Source of the DNA: Gammaproteobacteria bacterium
GTDB taxonomy: Bacteria; Pseudomonadota; Gammaproteobacteria; UBA1113
DNA length: 52,352 nucleotides
NCBI GenBank assembly: GCA_020051155.1
Contig: JAGVJK010000014.1
Location: 1-52,352, forward strand
Direction: 5' to 3'
Shown: positions 8,556 to 18,704 of the stretch, piece by piece
Position numbering within the stretch: the first letter of the stretch is position 1
How the letters are laid out: each line of letters begins with the position of its first letter
Position numbers and translations under genes: made by a program
The notes under the pieces: model-generated
Seen by the model: only the letters and a program-made list of their open reading frames with translations
What the model was told of the DNA's origin: nothing
Databases searched by the model: none

Positions 8556-8710
8556 ATGAGTTCCTTATTCCATCAGATTTGAGACTAGTGTAAACATAGC
8601 ATACCGAGTTAATTTATGCCACAAACTATTTTTGAATAATATGCGAAGAGGTTTTTCTTGTGAAAGTAAGAGAAATGATCCACAATCGCGCGGAGTATAG
8701 CGGTAAATAG

Positions 8711-9061
<351 letters not shown>

Positions 9062-9068
9062 GTTTGAA

Positions 9069-9290
9069 ATGAATAGATGTAGATTTCTTAACGAGCGCCA
9101 CTAAGAAGAGCCTTCTCCCCTTGAGGGAGAAGGTGCCCAACGGGCGGATGAGGGGTGATCAAATTCAAGAAAAATACTTTATTGAAATGCACTATTAGAT
9201 ACCCCTCATCCGGCCTTCGGCCACCTTCTCCCTCAAGGGGAGAAGGCGCTTTTTAGGTATTTTCTTAATGACTCTGACATTGTAACTTTG
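9069..9290. repeat. repeat family A, copy 2
   Basis: About 222 bp; its central arms match copy 1 almost base for base (GCCTTCTCCCC ... GGGGAGAAGGCG), while the outer ends are more diverged. It lies right after glnK and, with the family D copy that follows, fills the 426-bp gap to the next gene. Confidence 0.85.
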
Positions 9291-9305
9291 TAGAGGATAC
9301 TATTT

Positions 9306-9489
9306 CTAATCCTCTCTAGAATGCTGCCCTTCGCTCCTATCCCCTCGCCCGCGCGAGGAATGCAAAAAGTGCCACTAAAATATTTCGCGGGAGAGGGTTA
9401 GGGAGAGGGTCACGAGCAATCCCTCTCCCCGAAAAAGATCTTCACTCTTTTAATTTTTCTTGCGGGGAGAGGGGATAAGATAAGGGATC
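9306..9489. repeat. repeat family D, copy 2, with duplicated gene end
   Basis: Bases 9306-9332 repeat, with two mismatches, bases 9488-9514, the last eight codons and stop of the adjacent minus-strand gene (EGQHSRED, stop TAG instead of TGA). Between the copies lies the family D hairpin sequence (9419-9481, inverse of 6580-6650) and another G+C-rich palindromic stretch (CCCGCGCGAGG region near 9347). The arrangement suggests an insertion that duplicated about 27 bp. Confidence 0.65.
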
Positions 9490-9850
9490 AATCCTCTCTA
9501 GAATGCTGTCCTTCAGTCGGTTCTTCTGGTTCGCCATCATCACTGCTGAGTAACGCATACAGATTTTTGATTTGTTTGTTTAGCTCATTAATGGCAATGG
9601 CTTGCGCTTTATGCTGAGCCATGATTTGTGTTAATGATTGACTGATTGCAATAAATTGGCTTTTAATCAAATCGGCGGCATCTTCTTCATCCACTTCAAC
9701 ACCTGGTTTATTACCAGAGGTAAGAGAATCAACACCCGATTTCATTTTATCGATAAACTCACCGACCTTCGCTTGGCTGGCAATCGAGCTACCAAGTTCT
9801 TTTAGTTTTTTTAAATCGGTTAATTCGCTAAGTTTTGGAATTTTGGCCAT
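9488..9850 (-). CDS. small coiled-coil protein of unknown function
   Basis: 120 residues, no recognised family. It is helical and charged: an N-terminal Lys/Leu-rich half (LSELTDLKKLKELGSSIA), an acidic patch VEVDEEDAADL near residues 71-81, then a probable coiled coil (ISQSLTQIMAQHKAQAIAINE) and an acidic tail. No signal peptide or membrane segment. A good ribosome-binding site (AGGAG, seven bases before the ATG) supports translation. It lies downstream of the histone-like gene on the same strand, with a hairpin between. The 3-prime end is duplicated by the neighbouring repeat. Confidence 0.7.
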   Translation of the reverse strand: MAKIPKLSELTDLKKLKELGSSIASQAKVGEFIDKMKSGVDSLTSGNKPGVEVDEEDAADLIKSQFIAISQSLTQIMAQHKAQAIAINELNKQIKNLYALLSSDDGEPEEPTEGQHSRED

Positions 9851-9928
9851 TGCTTGCTCCTGTTAAATGCCCTTCCTCACAGAATAGCATATCAAGAACA
9901 ACATTTTCTAACGTAGATTGATTGGGCA

Positions 9929-9962
9929 CATCATGGCAGATAATAAGATATCTGCCATGATG
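9929..9962. terminator. long hairpin between the histone-like gene and the coiled-coil gene
   Basis: A perfect 14-bp stem CATCATGGCAGATA / TATCTGCCATGATG with a 6-base loop starts nine bases past the histone-like stop. There is no T run on either strand, so it could be a terminator, an mRNA-stabilising hairpin or a protein site. Confidence 0.5.
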
Positions 9963-9970
9963 AGATAAAA

Positions 9971-10693
9971 TTACGCAGTAGCGAGCTCAGATTCTTGCAT
10001 CGTTACTGAAGGAGCTGGTTCTGAAGTTGCTTCAGAAGGAGCGCTTACGCTTTTTGCTTTTCTGCCTCGGGTAGAGGTTTTTGCTTTAGCGGTGGTTTTA
10101 GTCGTTTTTTTTGCTTTTTTAGCAGTTGCTTTTGCAGCGGGTTTGCTGAACTCTTGTTCAACCTTCGCCCATGCTTTGCTGAACGCGTCGAGCTTGTTAG
10201 CAGCCATTTTAGCGAGGTCTAGTTCTTTAGCAGCGGTTACAATCGCTTCTTTGTGAGCAGACATTTTAGCGCTTAATTTTGCTAACTCAGCATTTGCTTT
10301 TGTTAAACGAGCTTTAGCTGCAGGCGTTTTTTTCGCTTTTGCTTTAGATACAGCAGCTTCTGCTTTCTTCGCTTTAGCAACTAATTTTTTGCTTTCGCTT
10401 TCAGCTTTGGCTTTAGCTTTAGCTAAAACAGAAACTAACTTAGCACGAAGTTTTTTAACTTCATTGTGTCGGCTATCACGTTCTTTTTCTGCAGCAAGGA
10501 TTTGCTTTTGCAGAACAACATGAGGTAGCTTCATTTTTGCAGTAGTAGCAGGTTTAGCTTTTGCGGTTCTTGCTTTTGCAGGTTTTGCTTTTACAAGTTT
10601 AGCTTTTTTAGCAACAACTTTTCTAGTTTTCGTTGCTGCGGTGCTTTTGACGGCTTTCGATTTCTTAGCAGTCGCTTTTTTAAGTTTAGGCAT
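9971..10693 (-). CDS. histone H1-like Lys/Ala-rich DNA-binding protein
   Basis: 240 residues, very rich in Lys and Ala. The N-terminal third is KxAK-type repeats (TAKKSKAVKSTAATKTRKVV and similar), followed by a helical Ala/Lys/Glu region (about 65-175) and another basic tail ending in a short acidic/polar end. This resembles histone H1-like proteins of intracellular bacteria and AlgP of Pseudomonas, which also lies near hemCD; homology cannot be told from low-complexity composition. A role in binding and compacting DNA is likely. A GGAGA lies 12 bases before the ATG. Gene is divergent from hemC. Confidence 0.75.
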   Translation of the reverse strand: MPKLKKATAKKSKAVKSTAATKTRKVVAKKAKLVKAKPAKARTAKAKPATTAKMKLPHVVLQKQILAAEKERDSRHNEVKKLRAKLVSVLAKAKAKAESESKKLVAKAKKAEAAVSKAKAKKTPAAKARLTKANAELAKLSAKMSAHKEAIVTAAKELDLAKMAANKLDAFSKAWAKVEQEFSKPAAKATAKKAKKTTKTTAKAKTSTRGRKAKSVSAPSEATSEPAPSVTMQESELATA

Positions 10694-10834
10694 GTTTTCT
10701 CTGTCTCCACGTTAAGTTCATAAAAAAAAGCAAATACATTCTCTAACAGATATAAATATTGTGCAATAAAAAAATGCTAAATAATGCTAAAATAATCGCA
10801 AACTTTAACTTTTTTTAAAAAAAATGGGTGTTAA

Positions 10835-11764
10835 ATGAGAAAAATTGTAAAAATTGCCACAAGAAAAAGTCCACTAGCACTATGGCAAGCAAATTTTGTG
10901 AAACAAGAATTATTAAAAAACGATCCAACATTACGCGCAGAATTAGTGCCGATGAGCACATCAGGTGATCAGTTTTTACAAGACACCTTAGCAGAAAAAG
11001 GTGGGAAAGGTTTATTTATAAAAGAGCTCGAGCAAGCATTGTTGAATAGCGAAGCGGATCTTGCTGTGCACTCAATGAAAGATCTGCCAGTTGCATTAAC
11101 AGATGATTTTGTCATTGCAGCTGTAACACAACGAGCATCCCCCTTTGATGCGTATATTTCTAATCGGTTTGAGACATTGTCTGAGATTCCCGCGGGGGGT
11201 ATTGTTGGAACCTCTAGTTTACGACGTGTTTCGCAACTGAAATATCAATATCCGCACTTAGTATTTAAACCCCTACGTGGTAATGTGCAAACACGTTTGG
11301 CGAAGCTGGATGCGGGTGAGTTTGATGGTATTATTCTCGCAGAAGCGGGTCTAGATCGCCTAGGTCTTGCAGCACGTATTGGCCAGATCTTAATGCCCGA
11401 GGTTTGTTTACCAGCGGTTGGGCAGGGTGCTTTAGCCATTGAATGTCGTCGAGAAGATATTGAGTTACAACACTATCTACAATTACTGCATCACCCAGAT
11501 ACTGCACATTGCGTTGCTGCAGAGCGCGCAATGAATCGAGCACTCAATGGTGGTTGTCAGGTTCCGGTTGCGGGGTATGCAGTGTTAGAGGGAACGCAAT
11601 TATGGTTACGAGGATTAGTAGGATGTTCAGAGGGACACCAATTATTACGAAGTGAACAACGTGGTGCGATAACCCATGCAACACAGATCGGTGAACAAGT
11701 TGCACAACAATTACGAGAGCAAGGTGCCGATCAGCTTTTGATGGGTACAAACAGAGGATCGTAA
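10835..11764 (+). CDS. hemC: hydroxymethylbilane synthase (porphobilinogen deaminase)
   Basis: 309 residues. It joins four porphobilinogens into hydroxymethylbilane. Seen: the N-terminal IATRKSPLALWQA, the substrate-contact segment LAVHSMKDLP, GTSSLRR, and the cofactor attachment site NGGCQVPVAGYA, whose Cys carries the dipyrromethane. The ribosome-binding site is weak. First gene of the hemC-hemD-hemX-hemY operon; the next gene starts two bases after its stop. The upstream AT-rich 140 bases are shared with the divergent histone-like gene. Confidence 0.97.
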   Translation: MRKIVKIATRKSPLALWQANFVKQELLKNDPTLRAELVPMSTSGDQFLQDTLAEKGGKGLFIKELEQALLNSEADLAVHSMKDLPVALTDDFVIAAVTQRASPFDAYISNRFETLSEIPAGGIVGTSSLRRVSQLKYQYPHLVFKPLRGNVQTRLAKLDAGEFDGIILAEAGLDRLGLAARIGQILMPEVCLPAVGQGALAIECRREDIELQHYLQLLHHPDTAHCVAAERAMNRALNGGCQVPVAGYAVLEGTQLWLRGLVGCSEGHQLLRSEQRGAITHATQIGEQVAQQLREQGADQLLMGTNRGS

Positions 11765-11766
11765 GC

Positions 11767-12540
11767 ATGCATAAACAATTGCTGGCGGGATTACGAGTTT
11801 GGATTACTCGCCCTTTAGAGCAAAGCGAACCTTTACAAAGTGCGTTGCAAGCCTTGGGTGCTGAGTGCACGGTCGTCCCCATGACTATTATAGAAAACAA
11901 GCCATTGACAGAAGAAGAAGCGTCTTTACTCCGATCACTGACGCGAGTTGACGCTCTAATTTTTACAAGTCGTAATGCCGTATTACATAGCCAAGTGTAT
12001 TGGCCCACGTTGATATCTCTGTGTGATGATGCGACCTACATATTTGCTCTAGGCGAGGGAACCAAACAGCAATTACAGGATGCTGGAATCTCTTCAGTAA
12101 TCATCCCGGAGGGGCAATTTAATAGTGAAACATTGTTAAATCGACCCGAGCTGCAACAGGTTAAATCACATCAAATTGTGATTGTGAGTGGTGAAGGCGG
12201 TCGCGATCAGTTGGAACAAATCTTACGACAACGTCAGGCGAATCCTCTTAAGTTAGCGGTTTATCGTCGCCAATGTCCGCCAGGTCCTCAACAAAAATTG
12301 GAGAATGTAGAGGTCGTTGTACTAACGAGTGGTGAGGGTTTAACCAATTTTTTCCAAATGTATGGTGTGCAGCATTTACAAAAGCTGCCACTCGTAGTGA
12401 TTAGTGATAGAATGGCTGCACTTGCGAGGCGCCATGGCTTCGAGGGTGTCGTAATTCAGGCGACCCATGCGACAACCGATAGTATTGTTAAAGCAATAAT
12501 TCAGTGGAAAGAGAGAGTGAGCAATGACGGACGAACATAA
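11767..12540 (+). CDS. hemD: uroporphyrinogen-III synthase
   Basis: 257 residues. HemD closes and inverts ring D of hydroxymethylbilane to give uroporphyrinogen III. The family is poorly conserved; seen here are the N-terminal LRVWITRPLEQSEPLQSALQ, DALIFTSRNAV, and the C-terminal VVLTSGEGLTNFF and VVISDRMAALA segments. Identification is strengthened by the place directly after hemC. Its end overlaps hemX by 17 bases, so translation of the two is probably coupled. Confidence 0.93.
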   Translation: MHKQLLAGLRVWITRPLEQSEPLQSALQALGAECTVVPMTIIENKPLTEEEASLLRSLTRVDALIFTSRNAVLHSQVYWPTLISLCDDATYIFALGEGTKQQLQDAGISSVIIPEGQFNSETLLNRPELQQVKSHQIVIVSGEGGRDQLEQILRQRQANPLKLAVYRRQCPPGPQQKLENVEVVVLTSGEGLTNFFQMYGVQHLQKLPLVVISDRMAALARRHGFEGVVIQATHATTDSIVKAIIQWKERVSNDGRT

Positions 12541-13567
12541 TCAATCAGCAGTTGCGGAAAAAACAAAAACTTCGATCTTGTGGGGGAGCTTTTTGTTTTT
12601 GAGCTTGTTACTAGCGTGCGGTGCCTTGGGTGGCAGTTTTTATTTATGGCACTTGCTACAAACATCACAGCAGCAAGTAGTACAGCAACAGCAACAGCTA
12701 TCTCATATAAGTCAGCAATTGAAAGAAACCGATGAAACCATCGATCAACAGCAAGATAAATTCTTAGAACAACAGCGGGTTTTGGCTCGTTTATCAGCAT
12801 TGACGAATCAACGAGATCAGACAGTGTTGTTGGCAGAAGTGGAGTATTTAGTCAGGCTTGCTAATTTTAGTTTACATTTTGAGCGTAATATCCCGCAAGC
12901 GATTCTCTTATTGCAAACAGCTAATCAGCGGTTGCAGTCTATCAACGAGACGTCTTTTATAAAATTGCGTTCAGTGTTGACACAACAAATCACACAATTG
13001 CAAGCGATTAGCAGCCCTGATATTGTCGGACTTTTGTTAAAGCTCAATGCACTGAGCAGTGAAGTAGACAAGATGCCATTGTTAGTCGCAAAGGTTGTTA
13101 CAAATGGTGAAGCAACCGGTGAGACTCATCCAGCAACATCAGAGACCGATCAAGCTTCAATGTGGCGACGCGGCTGGGATAAAACTTGGGGCGTGCTAAA
13201 AAGTATTGTTGTGATTAAGCATGAAGATGCGCCCGTGGTCGCACCTCCAGCGCCGGTGATTGATAGAAGTTATTTGGACCAACATTTGCAACTACTAATG
13301 GCAAATGCACAGTGGGGTTTGATTCGTCAGCAACAAACACTGTATACCAACAGTGTGAAGCAGGCCATTGAATGGGTTACGCAATATTATGATCCTAATC
13401 AGCAACCCACCAAAGCGCTGATGGATTCCTTGAATGGGATGGTTGCCATTAATATCGATCCTACGGTTCCCGATGTGAGTTCATCCTTAGAGTTGATTAA
13501 GCAATTGTTAGCGCAGCCGGTCTCAGTCTCTGAAGCCAGTACGAATGAAACAGGTTCAGCATCATGA
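12524..13567 (+). CDS. hemX: HemX family membrane protein
   Basis: 347 residues. A short cytoplasmic start, one membrane helix (residues about 18-43) and a long periplasmic part that begins with a Gln-rich coiled coil (QQQVVQQQQQLSHISQQLKE) followed by helices. This is the HemX layout of gammaproteobacterial hem operons. It is often labelled uroporphyrinogen-III C-methyltransferase, but it lacks the SAM-dependent methyltransferase fold, so that name is not supported. Its role in haem synthesis is not defined. It overlaps hemD by 17 bases and hemY by four. Confidence 0.88.
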   Translation: MTDEHNQSAVAEKTKTSILWGSFLFLSLLLACGALGGSFYLWHLLQTSQQQVVQQQQQLSHISQQLKETDETIDQQQDKFLEQQRVLARLSALTNQRDQTVLLAEVEYLVRLANFSLHFERNIPQAILLLQTANQRLQSINETSFIKLRSVLTQQITQLQAISSPDIVGLLLKLNALSSEVDKMPLLVAKVVTNGEATGETHPATSETDQASMWRRGWDKTWGVLKSIVVIKHEDAPVVAPPAPVIDRSYLDQHLQLLMANAQWGLIRQQQTLYTNSVKQAIEWVTQYYDPNQQPTKALMDSLNGMVAINIDPTVPDVSSSLELIKQLLAQPVSVSEASTNETGSAS

Positions 13568-14745
13568 TAAAGTTCTTAATTTATTTATTGATTATTGTAC
13601 TTGCGGCGTGGGTTGGCGTAAAAATAGCGTTAGATCCAGGATTTGTCGTTTTTGCTTATCAGCATTGGACTGCAGAAATGCCTTTGTGGTTTTTTATCTT
13701 AGCGTTTTTAGTGACCTTTACTCTTTTTTATTTTATTGTCGCAGTGTGGCGTGGCACGAGTCGGATTCCTAAGCACTTAAGATTGTTAAGCAGACAACAC
13801 AAATTAGCGCTTTCTCATCAAAAAACTAATAAAGGGTTATTGGAGTTAGCGGAAGGGCGTTGGGCGAATGCAGAAAAATTATTAGTGAAAGGTGCAAGCG
13901 ATTCGGCGCAACCACTTATTAATTATTTAGCGGCAGCCAAAGCAGCTCATGAACAAATGGCCTATGAACGTCGTGATGATTATTTACGTTTGGCTCACAA
14001 TACAACACCAGAGGCGACCATTGCAGTAGAGCTAACGCAGGCCGAATTGCAAATGAGCCATCAACAATTAGAACATGCTTTAGCAACCCTGCGTCATCTA
14101 CAAAATAAAGTGCCGCAACATACCTATGTTTTAAAATTATTGCAGCGGCTTTATGTTAAGTTGGAAGATTGGCAAGGTTTATTGGAGCTGATGCCGGATT
14201 TAATGAAGTATAAAGTGTTAAAAGCAGATGAAGCAAAGGCATTAGAAATTCAAGCCTATTGTGGTTTGTTCAATCATGTGAATGGGTTGCAACTCACCTT
14301 AGATAAAGTGTGGGATCAAGTGCCGAAGAATTTGCGTCGTGAAAAAAGTATTGTAGCCTTGTATGTGCGGCATTTATTAATCGAACAAGATGATTTAACG
14401 GCGGAAGCTGTTTTACGCGATGTTTTAAAATCACTGTGGGACAGTGAACTAGTGGATCTCTATGGTGAAACCAAAGGGCAAGATCCGGATAAGCAATTAG
14501 CAACGGCGGAAGGGTGGTTAAAAAATCATGGCAATAGTCCTGCCTTGTTACTTTGTCTGGCACGTTTAGCGATGCGCAATCAATTGTGGGGTCAGGCAAA
14601 GGATTATTTGCATACCAGCTTAAACATTGATCCTTGTCCGCAAGCTTACGCGCAGTTGGGTCGCTTGAGCGAACAACTTGGCGATATGCCACAAGCTTTA
14701 GCCGCATACCGTCAGGCCGCAGATATTTGGATGAGAAACGCTTAA
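13564..14745 (+). CDS. hemY: HemY, TPR-containing inner-membrane protein
   Basis: 393 residues. Two N-terminal membrane helices (about 2-23 and 39-62) are followed by tetratricopeptide-like helical repeats to the end (for example NSPALLLCLARLAMRNQLWG, and LGRLSEQLGDMPQALAAYRQ). This is the proteobacterial HemY of the hem operon, not the protoporphyrinogen oxidase of the same name in Bacillus. It starts by an ATGA overlap with hemX. The stop is interlocked (TTAA) with the stop of the convergent reductase gene, so no terminator separates them. Confidence 0.9.
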   Translation: MIKFLIYLLIIVLAAWVGVKIALDPGFVVFAYQHWTAEMPLWFFILAFLVTFTLFYFIVAVWRGTSRIPKHLRLLSRQHKLALSHQKTNKGLLELAEGRWANAEKLLVKGASDSAQPLINYLAAAKAAHEQMAYERRDDYLRLAHNTTPEATIAVELTQAELQMSHQQLEHALATLRHLQNKVPQHTYVLKLLQRLYVKLEDWQGLLELMPDLMKYKVLKADEAKALEIQAYCGLFNHVNGLQLTLDKVWDQVPKNLRREKSIVALYVRHLLIEQDDLTAEAVLRDVLKSLWDSELVDLYGETKGQDPDKQLATAEGWLKNHGNSPALLLCLARLAMRNQLWGQAKDYLHTSLNIDPCPQAYAQLGRLSEQLGDMPQALAAYRQAADIWMRNA

Positions 14746-15737
14746 AAAGCTAAAGCATCAGCATACATCAGGTTGCGTGATAAGCCATGCTGTTGTAAAT
14801 GTTGTAGTGTTTGCATCACCATCTCTGGAGGGCCGCTGGCATACATCTGATGCTTGGATAAATCAGGATAATGTTGACTAATCACTTCATAAACACGACC
14901 ACTCGCGCCGGACCAACCATCTTTTGATTGGGACAAGACTGGTGTAAATTTGAAATGTGGATATTGTGCTTGCCATTGTTGTGGTAGTTCACTGTAAAAA
15001 TCTTCCAGCTCTCTCACAACCCAAAATAAGTGGATGGGTAATTGATTATTTAAATACGTTGATTGCTCAAAAAGACTTTTCATTTGTGCAAAACCACTAC
15101 CACCCGCGAGCATGATAATGGGGGTGTTAGGTTTGGGTTGAAACAAAACATGTCCCAATGGGCCTTCAATAGTAATGGTTTTATCCGCATTGAGTTCCAC
15201 TAATAATTGCTGCGTGAATTCGTTGCCGGGGGCATGACGCAAATGCAACTCAATTTGTCGGCCACCGGTGGGCGCATTCGCGATAGAGTACGCTTGTTTT
15301 TGCCCACGACTGTTGATCAGGTTTACATACTGCCCTGCACGATAATGAATATGGTCTTCATCTGACGGGCTGAGGATCAAAAGCTGCATTTTTTGAGAAA
15401 GCGCTTCTTGATGGCTGAGCGTATAGGGGAGGATGGTGCAAGGTAAGTCGCTAGGAGCAATCACGCCTTCAACTTCAATAATTAAATCAGAGGTGGGCAT
15501 CGCTGAGCAAAACAGGGCAATACCAGCTTCTCGTTCATCATCGCTTAATTCCACCGCCTCAGGATCATAATATTCTATTTCGCCTTGGAGAACGGTGCCA
15601 CTGCAGGTGCCACAAACAGCACTTTGGCAACTGTAGGGAAAAATAAATTCTTGGCGCAGAGCGGCATCTAATACACTTTCACCTTCATTGACATAAAGGG
15701 TGTGGTTGCCTGGTTTAATATGAACAACATAGGTCAT
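14742..15737 (-). CDS. 2Fe-2S ferredoxin/FAD/NAD(P)H reductase
   Basis: 331 residues with three parts. An N-terminal plant-type ferredoxin domain carries the cluster ligands CQSAVCGTC with the later Cys in the ALFCSAMP segment. A central FAD-binding barrel has RAGQYVNL and AYSIAN (the RxYS-like motif, Ala in place of Arg). The C-terminal NAD(P) domain has MLAGGSGFAQMKSL and ends in YASGPPEMV. Such proteins are annotated as CDP-6-deoxy-delta-3,4-glucoseen reductase, though no dideoxysugar genes are near. Position after ubiD recalls E. coli ubiD-fre, so a flavin or electron-transfer role in quinone synthesis is equally possible. Confidence 0.88.
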   Translation of the reverse strand: MTYVVHIKPGNHTLYVNEGESVLDAALRQEFIFPYSCQSAVCGTCSGTVLQGEIEYYDPEAVELSDDEREAGIALFCSAMPTSDLIIEVEGVIAPSDLPCTILPYTLSHQEALSQKMQLLILSPSDEDHIHYRAGQYVNLINSRGQKQAYSIANAPTGGRQIELHLRHAPGNEFTQQLLVELNADKTITIEGPLGHVLFQPKPNTPIIMLAGGSGFAQMKSLFEQSTYLNNQLPIHLFWVVRELEDFYSELPQQWQAQYPHFKFTPVLSQSKDGWSGASGRVYEVISQHYPDLSKHQMYASGPPEMVMQTLQHLQQHGLSRNLMYADALAF

Positions 15738-15812
15738 GAGAGCATTTTTCCAAAAAAATCATTGAATACGACAAATTGTACCAGCAAAGTGGTCGTTTTT
15801 TCTATAGTGGCG

Positions 15813-17276
15813 TTATATTCCTAATTGATCCCAAATCGTATCAACCTGCTTTTTCACCGCGGCATCCATCACAATGGGTTTACCCCATTCGCGGGAGCTT
15901 TCTCCCGGCCATTTGTGAGTGGCATCAAAACCCATTTTTGAACCTAGCCCGCTAATGGGTGAGGCAAAATCCAAATAATCGATAGGTGTGTTTTCCATCG
16001 TTACCGTATCTCGTACCGGATCCATGCGTGTGGTCATTGCCCAAATCACATCAGACCAACTGCGCGCATCAATATCTGCATCAGCAACGATAATGAATTT
16101 TGTATACATGAATTGTCGTAGGAAAGACCAGACGCCCATCATTACGCGTTTAGCATGACCAGGATATTGTTTTTTAATGGTTACTACGGCCATGCGATAG
16201 GAACAACCTTCGGGAGGCAAATAAAAATCAACAATTTCTGGAAATTGTTTTTGTAAAAGTGGGACAAACACTTCATTGAGCGCTACACCTAACATCGCAG
16301 GCTCATCAGGAGGCCGGCCAGTGTAAGTGCTGTGATAGATCGGATCACGGCGTTGTGTGATACGTTCTACGGTAAATACGGGAAAATGTTCGGTCTCATT
16401 GTAATAACCCGTGTGATCACCAAAGGGGCCTTCCACGGCAGTTTCTCCTGGCGTGATAAAACCTTCCAATACAATTTCACTGGAAGCGGGTACGCACAAA
16501 TCATGAGACAAACACGTGACTAATTGTGTGCGATGACCTCGTAACAATCCGGCAAACGCATATTCAGACAGCGTATCGGGAATAGGTGTCACCGCCGCTA
16601 AAATGCTCGCAGGATCGGCTCCCAGTGTTACAGCCACCGGAAATTTTTCTGTAGGATAGAGTTCTTGCCATGCTCGATAATCCAAAGCACCACCACGATG
16701 AGATAACCAGCGCATGATCACTTTATTAGGCGCAATAACTTGCTGACGATAAATACCTTGATTAACACGATCGTGAGTAGGATGTTTGGTGGTGACCAAA
16801 CCCCAAGTAATTAACGGGCCCGCATCTTCCGGCCAACACGTTTGTAAGGGCAAATCATATAAGTTAACATCAGCACTCTCAATCACACGCTCTTGGCAAG
16901 GCGCGCTCTTTACCATTTTCGGCGACATCGCCATGATTTGTTTAAAAATGGGTAATTGTGACCACGCCTCTTTTAATCCTTTTGGCGGTTTAGGTTCTTT
17001 TAGAAATGCAAGTAAGCGACCGATTTCTCGTAACTCTTCTAAATTTTCTGCACCCATGCCAAGCGCAACACGCCGAGTAGTTCCAAATAAATTACCTAAC
17101 AAGGGGATGTTACTGTTTTTAGGATGTGTAAAGAGTAGAGCGGGGCCACCTTGTCGCAAGGTGCGATCACAAATTTCGGTAATTTCTAAGTGAGGATCAG
17201 CGGGATAACTGATTCGCTTTAGCTCTCCCGCTGTTTCTAGATAATCGAGGAAGTCTCGAAGGTCTTGATAGATCAT
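15813..17276 (-). CDS. ubiD: 4-hydroxy-3-polyprenylbenzoate decarboxylase UbiD
   Basis: 487 residues, as in E. coli (497). UbiD uses prenylated FMN, made by UbiX, to decarboxylate the ubiquinone precursor. Seen: the N-terminal [20 protein letters not shown], the prFMN/metal-binding region [16 protein letters not shown], the E of [19 protein letters not shown], and [18 protein letters not shown]. No ubiX lies in the window. The ATG overlaps the rho stop (ATGA), indicating coupled translation. Confidence 0.96.
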   Translation of the reverse strand: MIYQDLRDFLDYLETAGELKRISYPADPHLEITEICDRTLRQGGPALLFTHPKNSNIPLLGNLFGTTRRVALGMGAENLEELREIGRLLAFLKEPKPPKGLKEAWSQLPIFKQIMAMSPKMVKSAPCQERVIESADVNLYDLPLQTCWPEDAGPLITWGLVTTKHPTHDRVNQGIYRQQVIAPNKVIMRWLSHRGGALDYRAWQELYPTEKFPVAVTLGADPASILAAVTPIPDTLSEYAFAGLLRGHRTQLVTCLSHDLCVPASSEIVLEGFITPGETAVEGPFGDHTGYYNETEHFPVFTVERITQRRDPIYHSTYTGRPPDEPAMLGVALNEVFVPLLQKQFPEIVDFYLPPEGCSYRMAVVTIKKQYPGHAKRVMMGVWSFLRQFMYTKFIIVADADIDARSWSDVIWAMTTRMDPVRDTVTMENTPIDYLDFASPISGLGSKMGFDATHKWPGESSREWGKPIVMDAAVKKQVDTIWDQLGI

Positions 17277-18574
17277 TGGCCCTTCATAGCATCAAAAAAC
17301 TCAGCATTGTTCTTGGTTGCTTTCAAGCGATCTGCCAAAAATTCCATGGCGGCCAACTCATCCATCGGATGTAAAATTTTTCGTAAAATCCATATTTTTT
17401 GTAATTCGCTTGCTGGAATCAGCAACTCTTCGCGACGTGTACCAGAGCGATTAATGTTAATGGCTGGATATACGCGTTTTTCGGCAATACGACGGTCTAA
17501 GTGCACTTCCATATTACCGGTGCCTTTAAATTCTTCGAAAATGACTTCATCCATTTTCGAACCGGTTTCTACGAGTGCCGTAGCAAGAATTGTTAAACTG
17601 CCACCTTCTTCAATATTACGTGCTGCACCAAAGAAACGTTTTGGTTTTTGTAGCGCGTTTGCATCCACACCACCAGTCAGAACCTTACCAGAGGAAGGCA
17701 CCACGGTATTATAAGCGCGAGCTAAACGAGTGATGGAATCTAATAAAATCACAACGTCAATCTTGTGTTCCACTAACCGCTTGGCTTTTTCTATAACCAT
17801 TTCTGCTACTTGAACATGACGTGTTGCCGGTTCATCGAAGGTGCTAGCCACCACTTCACCTTTCACCATGCGTTCCATTTCGGTGACTTCCTCAGGACGC
17901 TCATCAATTAAGAGAACAATGAGGTAACACTCTGGATTATTGGTTGCAATGGCTTGTGCGATATTCTGCAGCATCACTGTTTTACCGGCTTTTGGTGGTG
18001 AAACGAGTAAGCCACGTTGTCCTTTGCCAATGGGGGCCACTAAGTCGATGATGCGCCCCGTCAATGCGCCCGTGCTGCTATTATCCACACCCATGCGCAT
18101 CAATGTTGTTGGGTGCCATGGTGTTAAATATTCAAAGGGAATTTTATTACGGGTTTTTTCGGGTGGATTAAAATTAATTTGATCAACCTTGAGTAATGCA
18201 AAATAACGTTCGCTATCTTTGGGGGGACGAATGGTTCCAGAAATCGTATCGCCGGTACGTAAAGAGAATCGACGAATTTGGCTGGGAGACACATAAATAT
18301 CATCAGGCCCGTTGAGATAAGATCCCGCGGAGGATCGCAAGAATCCGAAACCACCTTCGGGTAAAATTTCTAATACGCCATCGCCAGAAATATCACAACC
18401 TTTTTTCGAAAGCGCCGTCAAAATTCTAAAGATGAGTTCTTGAATGCGCATGCTACTAGGATTTTCGATATCCAGTTGTAGTGCCATTTCAATGAGACTG
18501 GCGGGGGATTTTTTCTTTAATTCAGTAAGGTTTGTGGTTAGTTCTGGATTGACTGTATTGTCTGTTGCATTCAT
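17273..18574 (-). CDS. rho: transcription termination factor Rho
   Basis: 433 residues. N-terminal helical and cold-shock-like RNA-binding domain ([16 protein letters not shown], followed by [10 protein letters not shown]), then the hexameric RecA-type ATPase: Walker [21 protein letters not shown], Walker [19 protein letters not shown]- and R-loop region ([21 protein letters not shown]) and the arginine-finger segment [14 protein letters not shown] (here [17 protein letters not shown]). Slightly longer than E. coli Rho at the N-terminus, with a polar leader. Order trxA-rho-ubiD on one strand. Upstream gap of 130 bases to trxA may hold its own promoter. Confidence 0.98.
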   Translation of the reverse strand: MNATDNTVNPELTTNLTELKKKSPASLIEMALQLDIENPSSMRIQELIFRILTALSKKGCDISGDGVLEILPEGGFGFLRSSAGSYLNGPDDIYVSPSQIRRFSLRTGDTISGTIRPPKDSERYFALLKVDQINFNPPEKTRNKIPFEYLTPWHPTTLMRMGVDNSSTGALTGRIIDLVAPIGKGQRGLLVSPPKAGKTVMLQNIAQAIATNNPECYLIVLLIDERPEEVTEMERMVKGEVVASTFDEPATRHVQVAEMVIEKAKRLVEHKIDVVILLDSITRLARAYNTVVPSSGKVLTGGVDANALQKPKRFFGAARNIEEGGSLTILATALVETGSKMDEVIFEEFKGTGNMEVHLDRRIAEKRVYPAININRSGTRREELLIPASELQKIWILRKILHPMDELAAMEFLADRLKATKNNAEFFDAMKGQ

Positions 18575-18704
18575 GGTTTACATCACTTGATTTGGGTTGG
18601 ACAATGAGGTGGTTCGATTAGTATCTAAAGAACACAACGCTCCATGTTATGTTTAAGAATTCGGCGATTTTCGAGAGAATCATATACCATTTTTTTACGC
18701 AATG

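Noticed and set aside
12524..13567. HemX as a SAM-dependent methyltransferase
   Set aside because: No SAM-binding fold is seen; only a membrane anchor, a coiled coil and helices.
14742..15737. Dideoxysugar synthesis by the reductase
   Set aside because: No other sugar-nucleotide genes in the window; the ubiD context suggests a different role.
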